A stretch of DNA of 34,211 nucleotides from Candidatus Coprenecus merdipullorum (lineage in GTDB: Bacteria; Bacteroidota; Bacteroidia; Bacteroidales; UBA932). Under the pieces are notes generated by a model. It had not been told where the DNA came from. It made no database searches and saw only the letters and a program-made list of their open reading frames with translations. Below are positions 26,433-34,211 of this stretch, one piece after another. The stretch lies in NCBI GenBank assembly GCA_019118865.1, contig DWYD01000108.1:1-34211 (forward strand). Direction: 5' to 3'. The position numbers and the translations under genes were made by a program. How positions within the stretch are numbered: the stretch's first letter is position 1; each line of letters opens with the position of its first letter.

Positions 26433-29060
26433 TCAAAATTTGACTTCAAATCCTATGAGCACATTCAGGGGTCTGAGGCGGTAGCTGTAGCGGGTGACAT
26501 TCAGCGGACTCAGCATGGTGTAGCTGTAGTCCCGGGTATCCAGCAGATTCCTGGCATGTAGGAAAATCTGGAATTTACGGGAGACAAACCAGTACAGGGA
26601 GGCATCCAGCAGGCACATCTGCACCAGATTGTCCTCGGCGTACTTATCTAAATAATGCTCGGCCGTGACATCGATGGAAACGGACCTGTGAGGAAAGAAA
26701 GAGAGGGTAAGTTTCTGGTTGAGCCCGTGGCTGTCCCCCTCATCCTGCCCGCCGGAAGTGCGGTAGCGGCTCAGGGACCACCCGCCGCTGTAATCCACCT
26801 TCATCCACCGGGCGATGTCCCCTATGAACTTTAGACCGGCAGTATAGGTGTACGAACGGTACGGTATCACCGTCCCCTCCTGATTGATATTGGAGGAGGA
26901 CATGGCGAAGCCGCCTGACAGGTCTATCTTGCCGCTGAATCCGTGGAAGGCCTTCGACAGGACGGCATCCGCGCTTACCAAGCTGTAGTCCGTCACCTCG
27001 TCCGACTGCCAGCTGAGGATGTACTCGTCCACGAAGTAGCGGGTGTACTGGAAAGAGCGGCTGGCATTGTAACGTCCGTCCATTTTCAGGTACCATCCGG
27101 AGATGGGGTCGCGGAAGTCTAAGCTGCCCGCCACATTCCACTGGGGATTCTGGGTAAGTTCTGTCCGGCCCAGGGACATATAGCGGAAATTCTGGAGGAT
27201 GAGACCGTCGTAGATCCGCTGCTCGTCCACGCTGCTGCGGGAGTACGAGCCGAGCAGGTAGCCAGACAGCCTCGGGCCGAAATCGTATTTCACGCTCAGT
27301 GACGGATTGACGGCCCAGAGGTTGTCATGCAAGCGTTCCTCCAGCCGGTAATCGAGATACTGGTACCATGCCTCCACTCCCAGATTCATGCGCAGACGGC
27401 CAGCTGTAAAACTCAGAGCCGCATATTCCCTCGGCTTGAGATATTGCAGCATGACATCATTGCCCATACGGTCCGAGAACATAGGGTCGGAAAGGGATAC
27501 TCCCGCCGTTGACGTCCGGAAAGTACGGTACAGGTAAGGAATGGACGAATATAGGTTCAGACTGAGGTTCTTTGCTACGCGGAAACGATTGCTGAATTTC
27601 AGCATATTGTAGAATATCCGGCTGTCTACGCTCTGTGAGGCTGTATCCCCCTCATCCGGAGCCATGATGTCCATCAGTTCTCCGCTCTCCGTGTACTGGG
27701 AAAACATGTTGAAGGAGTAAATCCATTTCCCGGCATTCTTCGTAAAGGCAAAATAGTTCAGCAGGTTCATGTCCCGGTCCTCCACATTCTGTAGGCGGTT
27801 CTCACTCCCGGAGACCGTGCTGCCTGCGGAGGTGCCGCGGAGGTCAAAGCGGAGCTTGTCCTTCAGATACACTTTCCGGCTGTTCACCTCCACGGACAAA
27901 TCTCCGGAAGCGTAGTACGAGGCTGAGCCCACTTCGTTGCGGTCAATGAAAGACAGGGCACTGCCGTCATTCTCCATATAGGTCTGCTCCACCTCGCTGC
28001 CGGATGTCAGGGCATTGTGCTCGAACTTGCCTCCTACGCCTAAGACGGTGCTTTCCCCTATCGGCACAGTGTGGTTGGTGGTCACGGAATAAGCTGTGTT
28101 GAAACGGGTACGGTCCTGGTCTATGGGTGCCTGGGCATGGTTTACGGACAGCATCTGGGCAGGACGGTAGCGGTCTATGAACTCTATCTCGTCCACACCG
28201 ACGATGAATACGTTGGGATCCGACTCGTAGATGATGTTGTTGCCCGCGGCATCGGTCTTGGCCGTATTGATGCTCTGATAGTTCCGGCCGATGAACATAC
28301 CGAAGGCACTGGCCGAGTACGGCACGTGCGGGGCCGCCGTGGAATATCCGGCCTCCCCCTGGAGCGCACCTGTCCACCTGCCTTTGGCCCCTTCCTTCAG
28401 ACGGATGTTGATGGAGGCGATATTGCTCTCGACCGCCCCCTCTAAAGCCTTCACCGGCTGATGGTTCTCGTAAATGTCGATGGCGGCCAGGTCCTGCGGA
28501 TCGATGTTCTGGGTTGCAATATTGTACCTGGAGCCTAAAAGATCCCGTCCCTCAATGTACAGCCTCCCTATCTCCCTGCCCTGATATTTCACCCTACCCT
28601 CCTTGGTCACGTCCATCCCCGGCAGCTTTTTTAGAATATCTCCGAGACTCCTGTCATCCTGAGATACATACGTCGGCACACTATACTCTATCGTATCGCC
28701 CCGCAGCCGCACCTTCTCAGCCTTCACCACAACTTCGTCCAAAACCAAGGCTTCTTCTCTCAGGCCCACCTCATACCAGTCCAAAAAAGGGCTGTCAAGC
28801 CTTTTGGAAGCATAACCCATCATGCTCACCTCGATATACCCTCCTGCTCCCGCACCATCAGCATTAATCGAGAATTTTCCTCCGCTGTCAGCCACTGTAT
28901 AATCCACCACTTTTCCGGCATTGTCCTTCAGCATCACTATTGCCCCCTGCAAGGCCGTTCCGGCGGCCGAATCCACCACAGTACCTTCGACCGTCCGGGC
29001 TGCCGCAGCACCGCATAGCAGCACCGTCATCAGCAGTACTATTGAGCATTTCCTTCTCAT
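26433..29060 (-). CDS. TonB-dependent-receptor-like outer membrane beta-barrel with N-terminal carboxypeptidase-regulatory-like domain
   Basis: Signal peptide; RTVEGTVVDSAAGTALQGAIVMLKD; plug-like LGDILKKLPGMDVTKEGRVKYQGREIGRLYIEGRDLLGSRYNIATQNIDPQDLAAIDIYENHQPVKAL; ~600 aa barrel ending LIGFEVKF. Confidence 0.85.
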   Translation of the reverse strand: MRRKCSIVLLMTVLLCGAAAARTVEGTVVDSAAGTALQGAIVMLKDNAGKVVDYTVADSGGKFSINADGAGAGGYIEVSMMGYASKRLDSPFLDWYEVGLREEALVLDEVVVKAEKVRLRGDTIEYSVPTYVSQDDRSLGDILKKLPGMDVTKEGRVKYQGREIGRLYIEGRDLLGSRYNIATQNIDPQDLAAIDIYENHQPVKALEGAVESNIASINIRLKEGAKGRWTGALQGEAGYSTAAPHVPYSASAFGMFIGRNYQSINTAKTDAAGNNIIYESDPNVFIVGVDEIEFIDRYRPAQMLSVNHAQAPIDQDRTRFNTAYSVTTNHTVPIGESTVLGVGGKFEHNALTSGSEVEQTYMENDGSALSFIDRNEVGSASYYASGDLSVEVNSRKVYLKDKLRFDLRGTSAGSTVSGSENRLQNVEDRDMNLLNYFAFTKNAGKWIYSFNMFSQYTESGELMDIMAPDEGDTASQSVDSRIFYNMLKFSNRFRVAKNLSLNLYSSIPYLYRTFRTSTAGVSLSDPMFSDRMGNDVMLQYLKPREYAALSFTAGRLRMNLGVEAWYQYLDYRLEERLHDNLWAVNPSLSVKYDFGPRLSGYLLGSYSRSSVDEQRIYDGLILQNFRYMSLGRTELTQNPQWNVAGSLDFRDPISGWYLKMDGRYNASRSFQYTRYFVDEYILSWQSDEVTDYSLVSADAVLSKAFHGFSGKIDLSGGFAMSSSNINQEGTVIPYRSYTYTAGLKFIGDIARWMKVDYSGGWSLSRYRTSGGQDEGDSHGLNQKLTLSFFPHRSVSIDVTAEHYLDKYAEDNLVQMCLLDASLYWFVSRKFQIFLHARNLLDTRDYSYTMLSPLNVTRYSYRLRPLNVLIGFEVKF

Positions 29061-29066
29061 GGCTGT

Positions 29067-29942
29067 CTACCGCTCCATAAAATCGAACATCAACTCACTT
29101 TTTACAAGAGCCGACGGATCCGAAACCCTTATCTCTATATCCTTGAGATAAAGCTTGCAGGCCCGGAATAACTCAGTCATACTCATGTACAGGGCGTCCA
29201 TGTATTTCTCCCGGGATGTTTTGAGGAAAAGGTACCGGGGCATCTCCACCGCCCCGGAAGCCAGATAGATTCCACGCGCGATAAACGTATAATGCCCCCT
29301 GCTGTCCTCCACCTTCAATATAAGACCGGGCAGACCGGAGAATTTCCATGGTCCGGTCTGCATCGGCAGCTGAGGCGCGAACCATGCCGTATAGTCCCTG
29401 CCCCTGAAACTGCAGACCGCCTTCTGGACCATGTAGCCGAGAAGGGTATCCGTTTCATCCTGTATTTTCCAGTCCATCTCCGGGAGGTCTTCCTCGTATT
29501 TGAAATCCGTATTGCAGACCCGGCCAGTACAGGTAAGTTTCCCGCTGCGCGGATAATTCTGGAAAAACATGCTGTAAAATGCAGGGGCATATTTTACTTT
29601 ATTGTAAATACTCCGGTACATTGTACGTGATGCCCCGGACTGAAGGAGCGAATCCAGTCCAAGATATACCGTAGAGCAGAAGCGGCTGACATTATTTCCT
29701 ACCTCAAGTGCCATCATCTGCTCCACGGCCGTCCCCTGCACCGTATCCACCATTATCTCCATCGCATAATCCACCCGCATCAAGCACTGACCTATAGAAT
29801 CCGCACCATAGTAATAATCGTCTACATACACCTCTGTCAACCACGGCTTATCGATTGAATAGCTAAAAGAGCCATGCTGCGCGGCCATACCGGGAGAAAG
29901 CAGCAGAAGCGCCGTAACAACAGTAATAACTTCCTTTTGCAT
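29067..29942 (-). CDS. GLPGLI family protein
   Basis: Signal peptide and the defining motif GPWKFSGLPGLILKVEDSRGHYTF. 6-nt gap to the downstream barrel gene. Confidence 0.93.
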   Translation of the reverse strand: MQKEVITVVTALLLLSPGMAAQHGSFSYSIDKPWLTEVYVDDYYYGADSIGQCLMRVDYAMEIMVDTVQGTAVEQMMALEVGNNVSRFCSTVYLGLDSLLQSGASRTMYRSIYNKVKYAPAFYSMFFQNYPRSGKLTCTGRVCNTDFKYEEDLPEMDWKIQDETDTLLGYMVQKAVCSFRGRDYTAWFAPQLPMQTGPWKFSGLPGLILKVEDSRGHYTFIARGIYLASGAVEMPRYLFLKTSREKYMDALYMSMTELFRACKLYLKDIEIRVSDPSALVKSELMFDFMER

Positions 29943-29969
29943 AATGTTTGAATTTTAGCGTTACGCTTT

Positions 29970-29977
29970 CAAAATTA
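29970..29977 (-). promoter_or_regulatory. -7 box TAATTTTG upstream of the GLPGLI gene
   Basis: TAnnTTTG, 27 nt before ATG 29942. Confidence 0.5.
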
Positions 29978-30059
29978 GGCAGAGGAGGCTTTCAAAACAA
30001 TGCTTTCAGTTTCAGAACCGAGGATTTCAGCCCATTTCACAAGGCTGTTTTTCAAGACA

Positions 30060-30908
30060 TTACGATTTCACATTCTCAGTTTCAGCCAGCAGGGATTTCA
30101 GCCACTGGCTGAGGTTGATGCTGCGGTCCTTCAGGCCGAATCTGGAGCGGAGGGCACTGGCCGTGTTATAGTGTCCGTGGCCGCCGTCGTTGAGGATAAA
30201 AGTAATGTCCTTGCCGTTAAGTCCGGCGGCATAGAGGCAGCAATAGCCTATCTCCTGATCGGTAAGGCCGTATGACCTGAGCCTGCTCACGAACTCCGGA
30301 TGTGTTACGGAATAGGAAGCCAGCATGGCCGAGAGCAGGCTGTTCTTGTCGGACACGAAACCGCGGAGCTGCCTGATGCTGTCCTTGGACATTCCGTCGG
30401 AGAGGTCCTTCTCCGAGGCGAGGCGCATCAGTAGGGAGACGGGGTCGCTGATGGAACGTACGGAGTCTGAGTCGAAGGCAGGAACTGATGCCGCGGTTTT
30501 CTTTCTCAATGCGGCCCTATGCCGGAAGAACAATGCAAGCGCAGCCAGGGCCATCACCGCCACAATTGCGGCAATCAAGATTCCGGCAGCAGCCTCATCT
30601 CCGGATGCCGCCGCAGCTCCATCTGCGACAATTCCGCTGCGTTCTGAAATACTGTCGCCATCCAATATGATGATGCCCGAAGCACTGTTCTTCAAGCTGT
30701 CATACAAGGCTTTGTCCGATTCATAACTGACAGATGCCGGAGCATCTCCGGGAATGTATGCACGGTCAACCCGCATCGTATCTCCATCCTGAATGTAAAA
30801 ATACCTGTCGATGATGACACTCGTATCCCGCTGTCCCTGTGCCGCAGAAAAGAGACAGCAGAAAGACAGGAATAAAGAACACAATATTTTGGAGACACTG
30901 CCTGACAT
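30060..30908 (-). CDS. Membrane-tethered HTH (LuxR-like) regulator: signal peptide, short periplasmic segment, TM, cytoplasmic HTH
   Basis: ATG at 30908 gives MSGSVSKILCSLFLSFCCLFSAAQG; TM AAAGILIAAIVAVMALAALALFF; C-terminal GLTDQEIGYCCLYAAGLNGKDITFILNDGGHGHYNTASALRSRFGLKDRSINLSQWLKSLL, similar to the HTH of Bacteroidota TPR-type regulators. Confidence 0.65.
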   Translation of the reverse strand: MSGSVSKILCSLFLSFCCLFSAAQGQRDTSVIIDRYFYIQDGDTMRVDRAYIPGDAPASVSYESDKALYDSLKNSASGIIILDGDSISERSGIVADGAAAASGDEAAAGILIAAIVAVMALAALALFFRHRAALRKKTAASVPAFDSDSVRSISDPVSLLMRLASEKDLSDGMSKDSIRQLRGFVSDKNSLLSAMLASYSVTHPEFVSRLRSYGLTDQEIGYCCLYAAGLNGKDITFILNDGGHGHYNTASALRSRFGLKDRSINLSQWLKSLLAETENVKS

Positions 30909-30952
30909 GCTGCAAATATACTGTGGCGATGCCGAATATACAATGATTTTTG

Positions 30953-30960
30953 TAACTTTG
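30953..30960 (+). promoter_or_regulatory. -7 box TAACTTTG upstream of paralog B
   Basis: TAnnTTTG, 28 nt before ATG 30989. Confidence 0.55.
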
Positions 30961-30988
30961 AGGCTAGAAATCCAAAAGCGCACAGACC

Positions 30989-32560
30989 ATGGACACACAG
31001 CAGAAACTCTACCCGATAGGACGGCAGGACTTCGCCGAGATAAGGACGGCGGGTAATTTCCTTTATGTAGACAAGACAGAGTACGTCTACAGGATGACTC
31101 ACTCCGGTGCCAAGTTCATCTTCCTCAGCCGCCCCAGGAGGTTCGGCAAGTCGCTGCTGGTATCCACCCTTCACAGTTACTTCGATGGGCGAAGGGAACT
31201 TTTCAAGGGACTGGCCATAGAGGCGCTGGAAAAGGACTGGACTGTGCATCCGGTGCTGCACTTCGACATGAGTGTCGCCAAGCATACGGACAAGGAGCAA
31301 CTGGAATTGATGTTGGATGACCAACTCTCAGGATACGAAAGAATCTACGGCCTGAAATCCGAAAAGGACAAAGGTCCGAACCTGCGTTTAAAGAGGCTGA
31401 TTGAGACCGCCTGCACACAGACCGGGCAGAAAGTGGTCGTGCTCATCGACGAATACGACGCACCCCTGCTGGACGTAGTCCACGAGGATACGACCCTGCC
31501 GGTACTGCGCAACGTCATGCGAAACTTCTACAGCCCCCTCAAGGCCTGCGACCCGTATCTCCGCTTCGTCTTCATGACCGGCATCACCAAGTTCTCACAG
31601 CTGAGCATCTTCAGTGGACTCAACAACCTGGAGAACATCAGCATGCTGGAGCAGTACGCAGCCGTATGCGGCATCACCGAGGAGGAGATCCTTACCCAGA
31701 TGAGCCCGGACCTGGATGTCCTGGCGCAGAGACTGGGCCTGAGCCGGGAAGACACCTTCGACAGACTGAAAGCCAAGTACGACGGCTACCACTTCACCTG
31801 GCCCTCCCCCGACATCTACAACCCGTTCAGCCTCATCAGGGCCTTCGCCAATGCAAAGCTCGACTCCTACTGGTTCGGAAGCGGAACTCCGACATATCTC
31901 ATAGAGATGATACGTAAGTTCCGCATGACACCCATCCAGCTGGGAGAGACCTGCAAGGCCGGCAAGGACGAATTCGACACCCCCACAGAGAGGCTGTCCA
32001 ACATCATCCCCCTGCTCTATCAGAGCGGATACTACACCATCAAAAAGGGCATTCCCGCCATCGAATCCTATACTTTGGGCATACCGAACCAGGAGGTGCG
32101 CATAGGCCTGTTCCGCTCGCTGATACCGTACTACGTGACTCCTGACACCATATCGGCCTCCTCAACCCTCATAACCATGGCCGAATGCCTCCTCGAAGAT
32201 GACATGGACGGAGCGCTGAAGGCCATGCAGACCTTCCTCGGCACCGTCCCCTACACCGACAACACCGATTACGAGGGCCACTGGCAGCAGGTGCTCTACA
32301 TCATCTTCTCCCTCCTCGGCTACTTCGCGGACGTGGAGGTCCGCACTCCGAAAGGCAGGGTGGACATGGTCATGCGCACCGCCTCTAAACTCTACTTAGT
32401 GGAGCTGAAGCTCGACGCCGGTGCGGAAGCCGCCATGCAGCAGATAGACCTGAAGCAGTATCCGGAGCGCTTCGTCCTCTGCGGCCTGCCCGTCGTCAAG
32501 GTCGCGATCGACTTCGACCGGGAGACACACAACATCTCCGGCTGGAAGATTTCACAATAA
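30989..32560 (+). CDS. AAA-ATPase_like / PDDEXK_9 family protein, paralog B (intact D...ExK motif)
   Basis: LYPIGRQDFAEIRTAGNFLYVDKTEYVYRM, SRPRRFGKSLLVSTL, VVLIDEYDAPLLD; C-terminal EVRTPKGRVDMVM...LYLVELKLDAG. Confidence 0.92.
   Translation: MDTQQKLYPIGRQDFAEIRTAGNFLYVDKTEYVYRMTHSGAKFIFLSRPRRFGKSLLVSTLHSYFDGRRELFKGLAIEALEKDWTVHPVLHFDMSVAKHTDKEQLELMLDDQLSGYERIYGLKSEKDKGPNLRLKRLIETACTQTGQKVVVLIDEYDAPLLDVVHEDTTLPVLRNVMRNFYSPLKACDPYLRFVFMTGITKFSQLSIFSGLNNLENISMLEQYAAVCGITEEEILTQMSPDLDVLAQRLGLSREDTFDRLKAKYDGYHFTWPSPDIYNPFSLIRAFANAKLDSYWFGSGTPTYLIEMIRKFRMTPIQLGETCKAGKDEFDTPTERLSNIIPLLYQSGYYTIKKGIPAIESYTLGIPNQEVRIGLFRSLIPYYVTPDTISASSTLITMAECLLEDDMDGALKAMQTFLGTVPYTDNTDYEGHWQQVLYIIFSLLGYFADVEVRTPKGRVDMVMRTASKLYLVELKLDAGAEAAMQQIDLKQYPERFVLCGLPVVKVAIDFDRETHNISGWKISQ
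31436..31683 (+). repeat. Near-identical direct repeat, copy in paralog B (partner 25284-25531)
   Basis: Same alignment as above; offset 6152 bp. Confidence 0.9.
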
Positions 32561-32566
32561 TTTCCT

Positions 32567-32574
32567 TACTTTTG
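32567..32574 (+). promoter_or_regulatory. -7 box TACTTTTG upstream of deoxynucleoside kinase
   Basis: TAnnTTTG, 27 nt before ATG 32602; supports the 32602 start over the 32572 TTG. Confidence 0.55.
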
Positions 32575-32601
32575 CACATAGAAAGATTAAGTCAAGACAA
32601 T

Positions 32602-33216
32602 ATGCACATAGCGGTAGCAGGAAACATAGGCAGCGGCAAGACCACCCTGACGGGTCTGCTGGCTAAGCATTACGGATGGGAGCCGCACTTCGAGTCGGTG
32701 GATTTCAACCCCTATCTCGTGGATTTCTACAACGACATGCAGCGGTGGTCGTTCAACCTCCAGGTGTACTTCCTCAACAAGAGGCTCAAGGACATCGTCG
32801 AGTTCCAGAACTCGGGAAAGAATGTAATCCAGGACCGCACCATCTACGAGGACGCGATGATATTCGCGCCGAACCTGCACGACATGGGACTGATGGACTC
32901 CCGCGACTTCGACAACTACACCTCCCTCTTCGAGCTGATGCAGAAGATGGTGGGCTATCCCGACCTGCTTGTCTACCTGCGCTCGTCGATTCCGAACCTC
33001 GTGGAGCAGATCCAGAAGCGCGGCCGCGAGTACGAGAACAGCATCCGCATCGACTATCTCAGCGGTCTGAACGACCGGTACGAGAAGTGGATAGCCGACT
33101 ATAAGGGCGAGTTGCTGATAGTAGACGTGGACACCTGCCGGTTTGAGGACAGGAAAGAGGATTTCAGTCAGATCTGTGACCAGATAGACGCCCGCCTGTT
33201 CGGACTCTTCCAGTAA
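32602..33216 (+). CDS. Deoxynucleoside kinase
   Basis: MHIAVAGNIGSGKTTLTGLLAKHYGW, NVIQDRTIYEDAMIFA, PDLLVYLRSSIPNLVEQIQKRGREYE. ATG at 32602 preferred to TTG at 32572. Confidence 0.92.
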   Translation: MHIAVAGNIGSGKTTLTGLLAKHYGWEPHFESVDFNPYLVDFYNDMQRWSFNLQVYFLNKRLKDIVEFQNSGKNVIQDRTIYEDAMIFAPNLHDMGLMDSRDFDNYTSLFELMQKMVGYPDLLVYLRSSIPNLVEQIQKRGREYENSIRIDYLSGLNDRYEKWIADYKGELLIVDVDTCRFEDRKEDFSQICDQIDARLFGLFQ

Positions 33217-33230
33217 GATACCGGGATGCC

Positions 33231-33875
33231 TCAGATCTTGATGGACAGACCGACGTTGACCAGTCCCCTGTAGCCGAAGCCGAGCTCGGCAAACCCGCCG
33301 AACGTTTCCCCGTAACGGAATTTTACGGCAGTGATATGATATGAGAACCGGAGCCGGTCATTGGCCTCGGGGATAAAATAATCCTCATTGCCCTGCACTA
33401 TCGACTCATCCTGATAGCTCACTCCCAGATACAGAGAGCCGGAGCATTCCATCGGTCCCTGCTGCCAGTAAGTATAGGAAGCGGATATATGAGCCGAATA
33501 ACTGCTGATGGTGGAACGGCAGACAAATATAGGTTCCGATATAGGCATCATCTCAGAGTCGGTTATATACATGTCCGCACTGCCGTAGCCATAGCCGAAA
33601 TCCAGACCTATGGAGACTCTGGGATGCACGAAGAAATTGTATCCTACTGCCGCGATACCGGAGAACTTATGATTACGGGAATCCCCGTCATAATCCTCCG
33701 AGCGGTACTCGGAGTTGAGCATTGTAGTCAGTTCTATGACCGAAGGCGTACCGTACTGCACGTATACCTCGTTCCGGGGAAAATATTCCGAGTCCCTCAC
33801 CCGTCCGGTCTGCGCTCCGGCCACTGCCGAAGCCGTCAGAGCCAGCACTATCACTGTAATGATTCTATTTTTCAT
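33231..33875 (-). CDS. Secreted/outer-membrane beta-barrel protein of unknown function
   Basis: Signal peptide MKNRIITVIVLALTASAVAGAQ; repeated alternating beta-strand pattern (AAVGYNFFVHPRVSIGLDFGYGYG; FAELGFGYRGLVNVGLSIKI). Confidence 0.65.
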   Translation of the reverse strand: MKNRIITVIVLALTASAVAGAQTGRVRDSEYFPRNEVYVQYGTPSVIELTTMLNSEYRSEDYDGDSRNHKFSGIAAVGYNFFVHPRVSIGLDFGYGYGSADMYITDSEMMPISEPIFVCRSTISSYSAHISASYTYWQQGPMECSGSLYLGVSYQDESIVQGNEDYFIPEANDRLRFSYHITAVKFRYGETFGGFAELGFGYRGLVNVGLSIKI

Positions 33876-34211
33876 AACCGTTGGATTTTTGTCTGTCCTT
33901 TTTACGTCTGGATATATACATAGCGGCCAGGGACACTGCTCCGCACAGCAACATGGTCAGGGCCTGGCTCTCATGTGAGATAGTTGCAAATATCACGCCC
34001 GAAGTCCTTGGAATGGAATATATGGAAGACATGGCCAGGGACAGGATGAAATGATACGCGCCTATACCTCCCTGCACCGGCACTATCCATCCGAGACTGC
34101 CGACCACCATCAGGAAAAGGGCATCGACCCAGTTGAGTCCGGCCACCTGAGGTATGGCCAGGATGGTCGAATAACTCATGCTCCAATAGCACAGCCACAG
34201 CAGCAGGGTAT
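33865..34211 (-). CDS. YbhN/UPF0104-like flippase-type membrane protein, C-terminal part (truncated by window edge)
   Basis: Frame stays open to the window edge. LGWIVPVQGGIGAYHFIL resembles the P-x-P/QGG-IG-Y region of lysylphosphatidylglycerol synthase TM family. Stop overlaps the start of the downstream gene by 11 nt. Confidence 0.75.
   Translation of the reverse strand, partial: TLLLWLCYWSMSYSTILAIPQVAGLNWVDALFLMVVGSLGWIVPVQGGIGAYHFILSLAMSSIYSIPRTSGVIFATISHESQALTMLLCGAVSLAAMYISRRKKDRQKSNGYEK

Noticed and set aside
30692-31324. 210-aa minus-strand ORF antisense to paralog B's 5' end (similar shadow at 25002-25640 in paralog A)
   Set aside because: It recurs only because the sense paralogs are conserved; no independent domain or start signals.
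24765-32601. Paralogs A/B as ends of a composite transposon or integrative element
   Set aside because: No terminal inverted repeats, target-site duplications, transposase, integrase or tRNA seen at the boundaries. The similarity is confined to the two coding units, so simple paralogous direct repeats are the better description.
1-34211. CRISPR arrays, tRNA/rRNA genes, phage or IS elements
   Set aside because: No regularly spaced repeats, no tRNA/rRNA-like sequence in the short intergenic gaps, and no transposase, integrase or phage structural proteins in the ORF translations.

Overview
A Bacteroidota-type (Bacteroidales-like) chromosomal window. Support for this assignment: TAnnTTTG -7 promoter boxes, a GLPGLI protein, Bacteroidota-style nucleoside kinase, ECF-sigma/beta-barrel and AAA/PDDEXK_9 families. 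Most of it is densely packed core genome: dnaX (5'-truncated), lptB, ispF, yfcE-like phosphoesterase, DPP-IV, PfkB kinase, yifB-tsaE-nadB-nadCA, waaA, mlaE-mlaF, ECF sigma plus membrane-spanning beta-barrel, TPR, envC-like, MBL-uvrA-nucleoside kinase, deoxynucleoside kinase, an OMP and a YbhN-like flippase (truncated). The accessory part is 24.8-32.6 kb. There, two same-orientation paralogs of the AAA-ATPase_like/PDDEXK_9 family flank an opposite-strand three-gene cassette: a membrane-tethered HTH regulator, a GLPGLI protein and a TonB-receptor-like barrel. Best leads: (1) the left paralog has lost the catalytic Lys of the PD-(D/E)xK motif (ExK to ExM) while the right paralog keeps it; (2) the paralogs form ~6.15-kb-spaced direct repeats with a locally homogenised tract, so recombination could delete the cassette; (3) NadC and NadA are encoded as one fused polypeptide next to nadB; (4) the sigma factor is translationally coupled to a protein with a cytoplasmic N-terminus, one TM helix and an outer-membrane beta-barrel, consistent with a dual-membrane-spanning anti-sigma factor. 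All calls come from reading the translations and DNA by eye; no searches were run.
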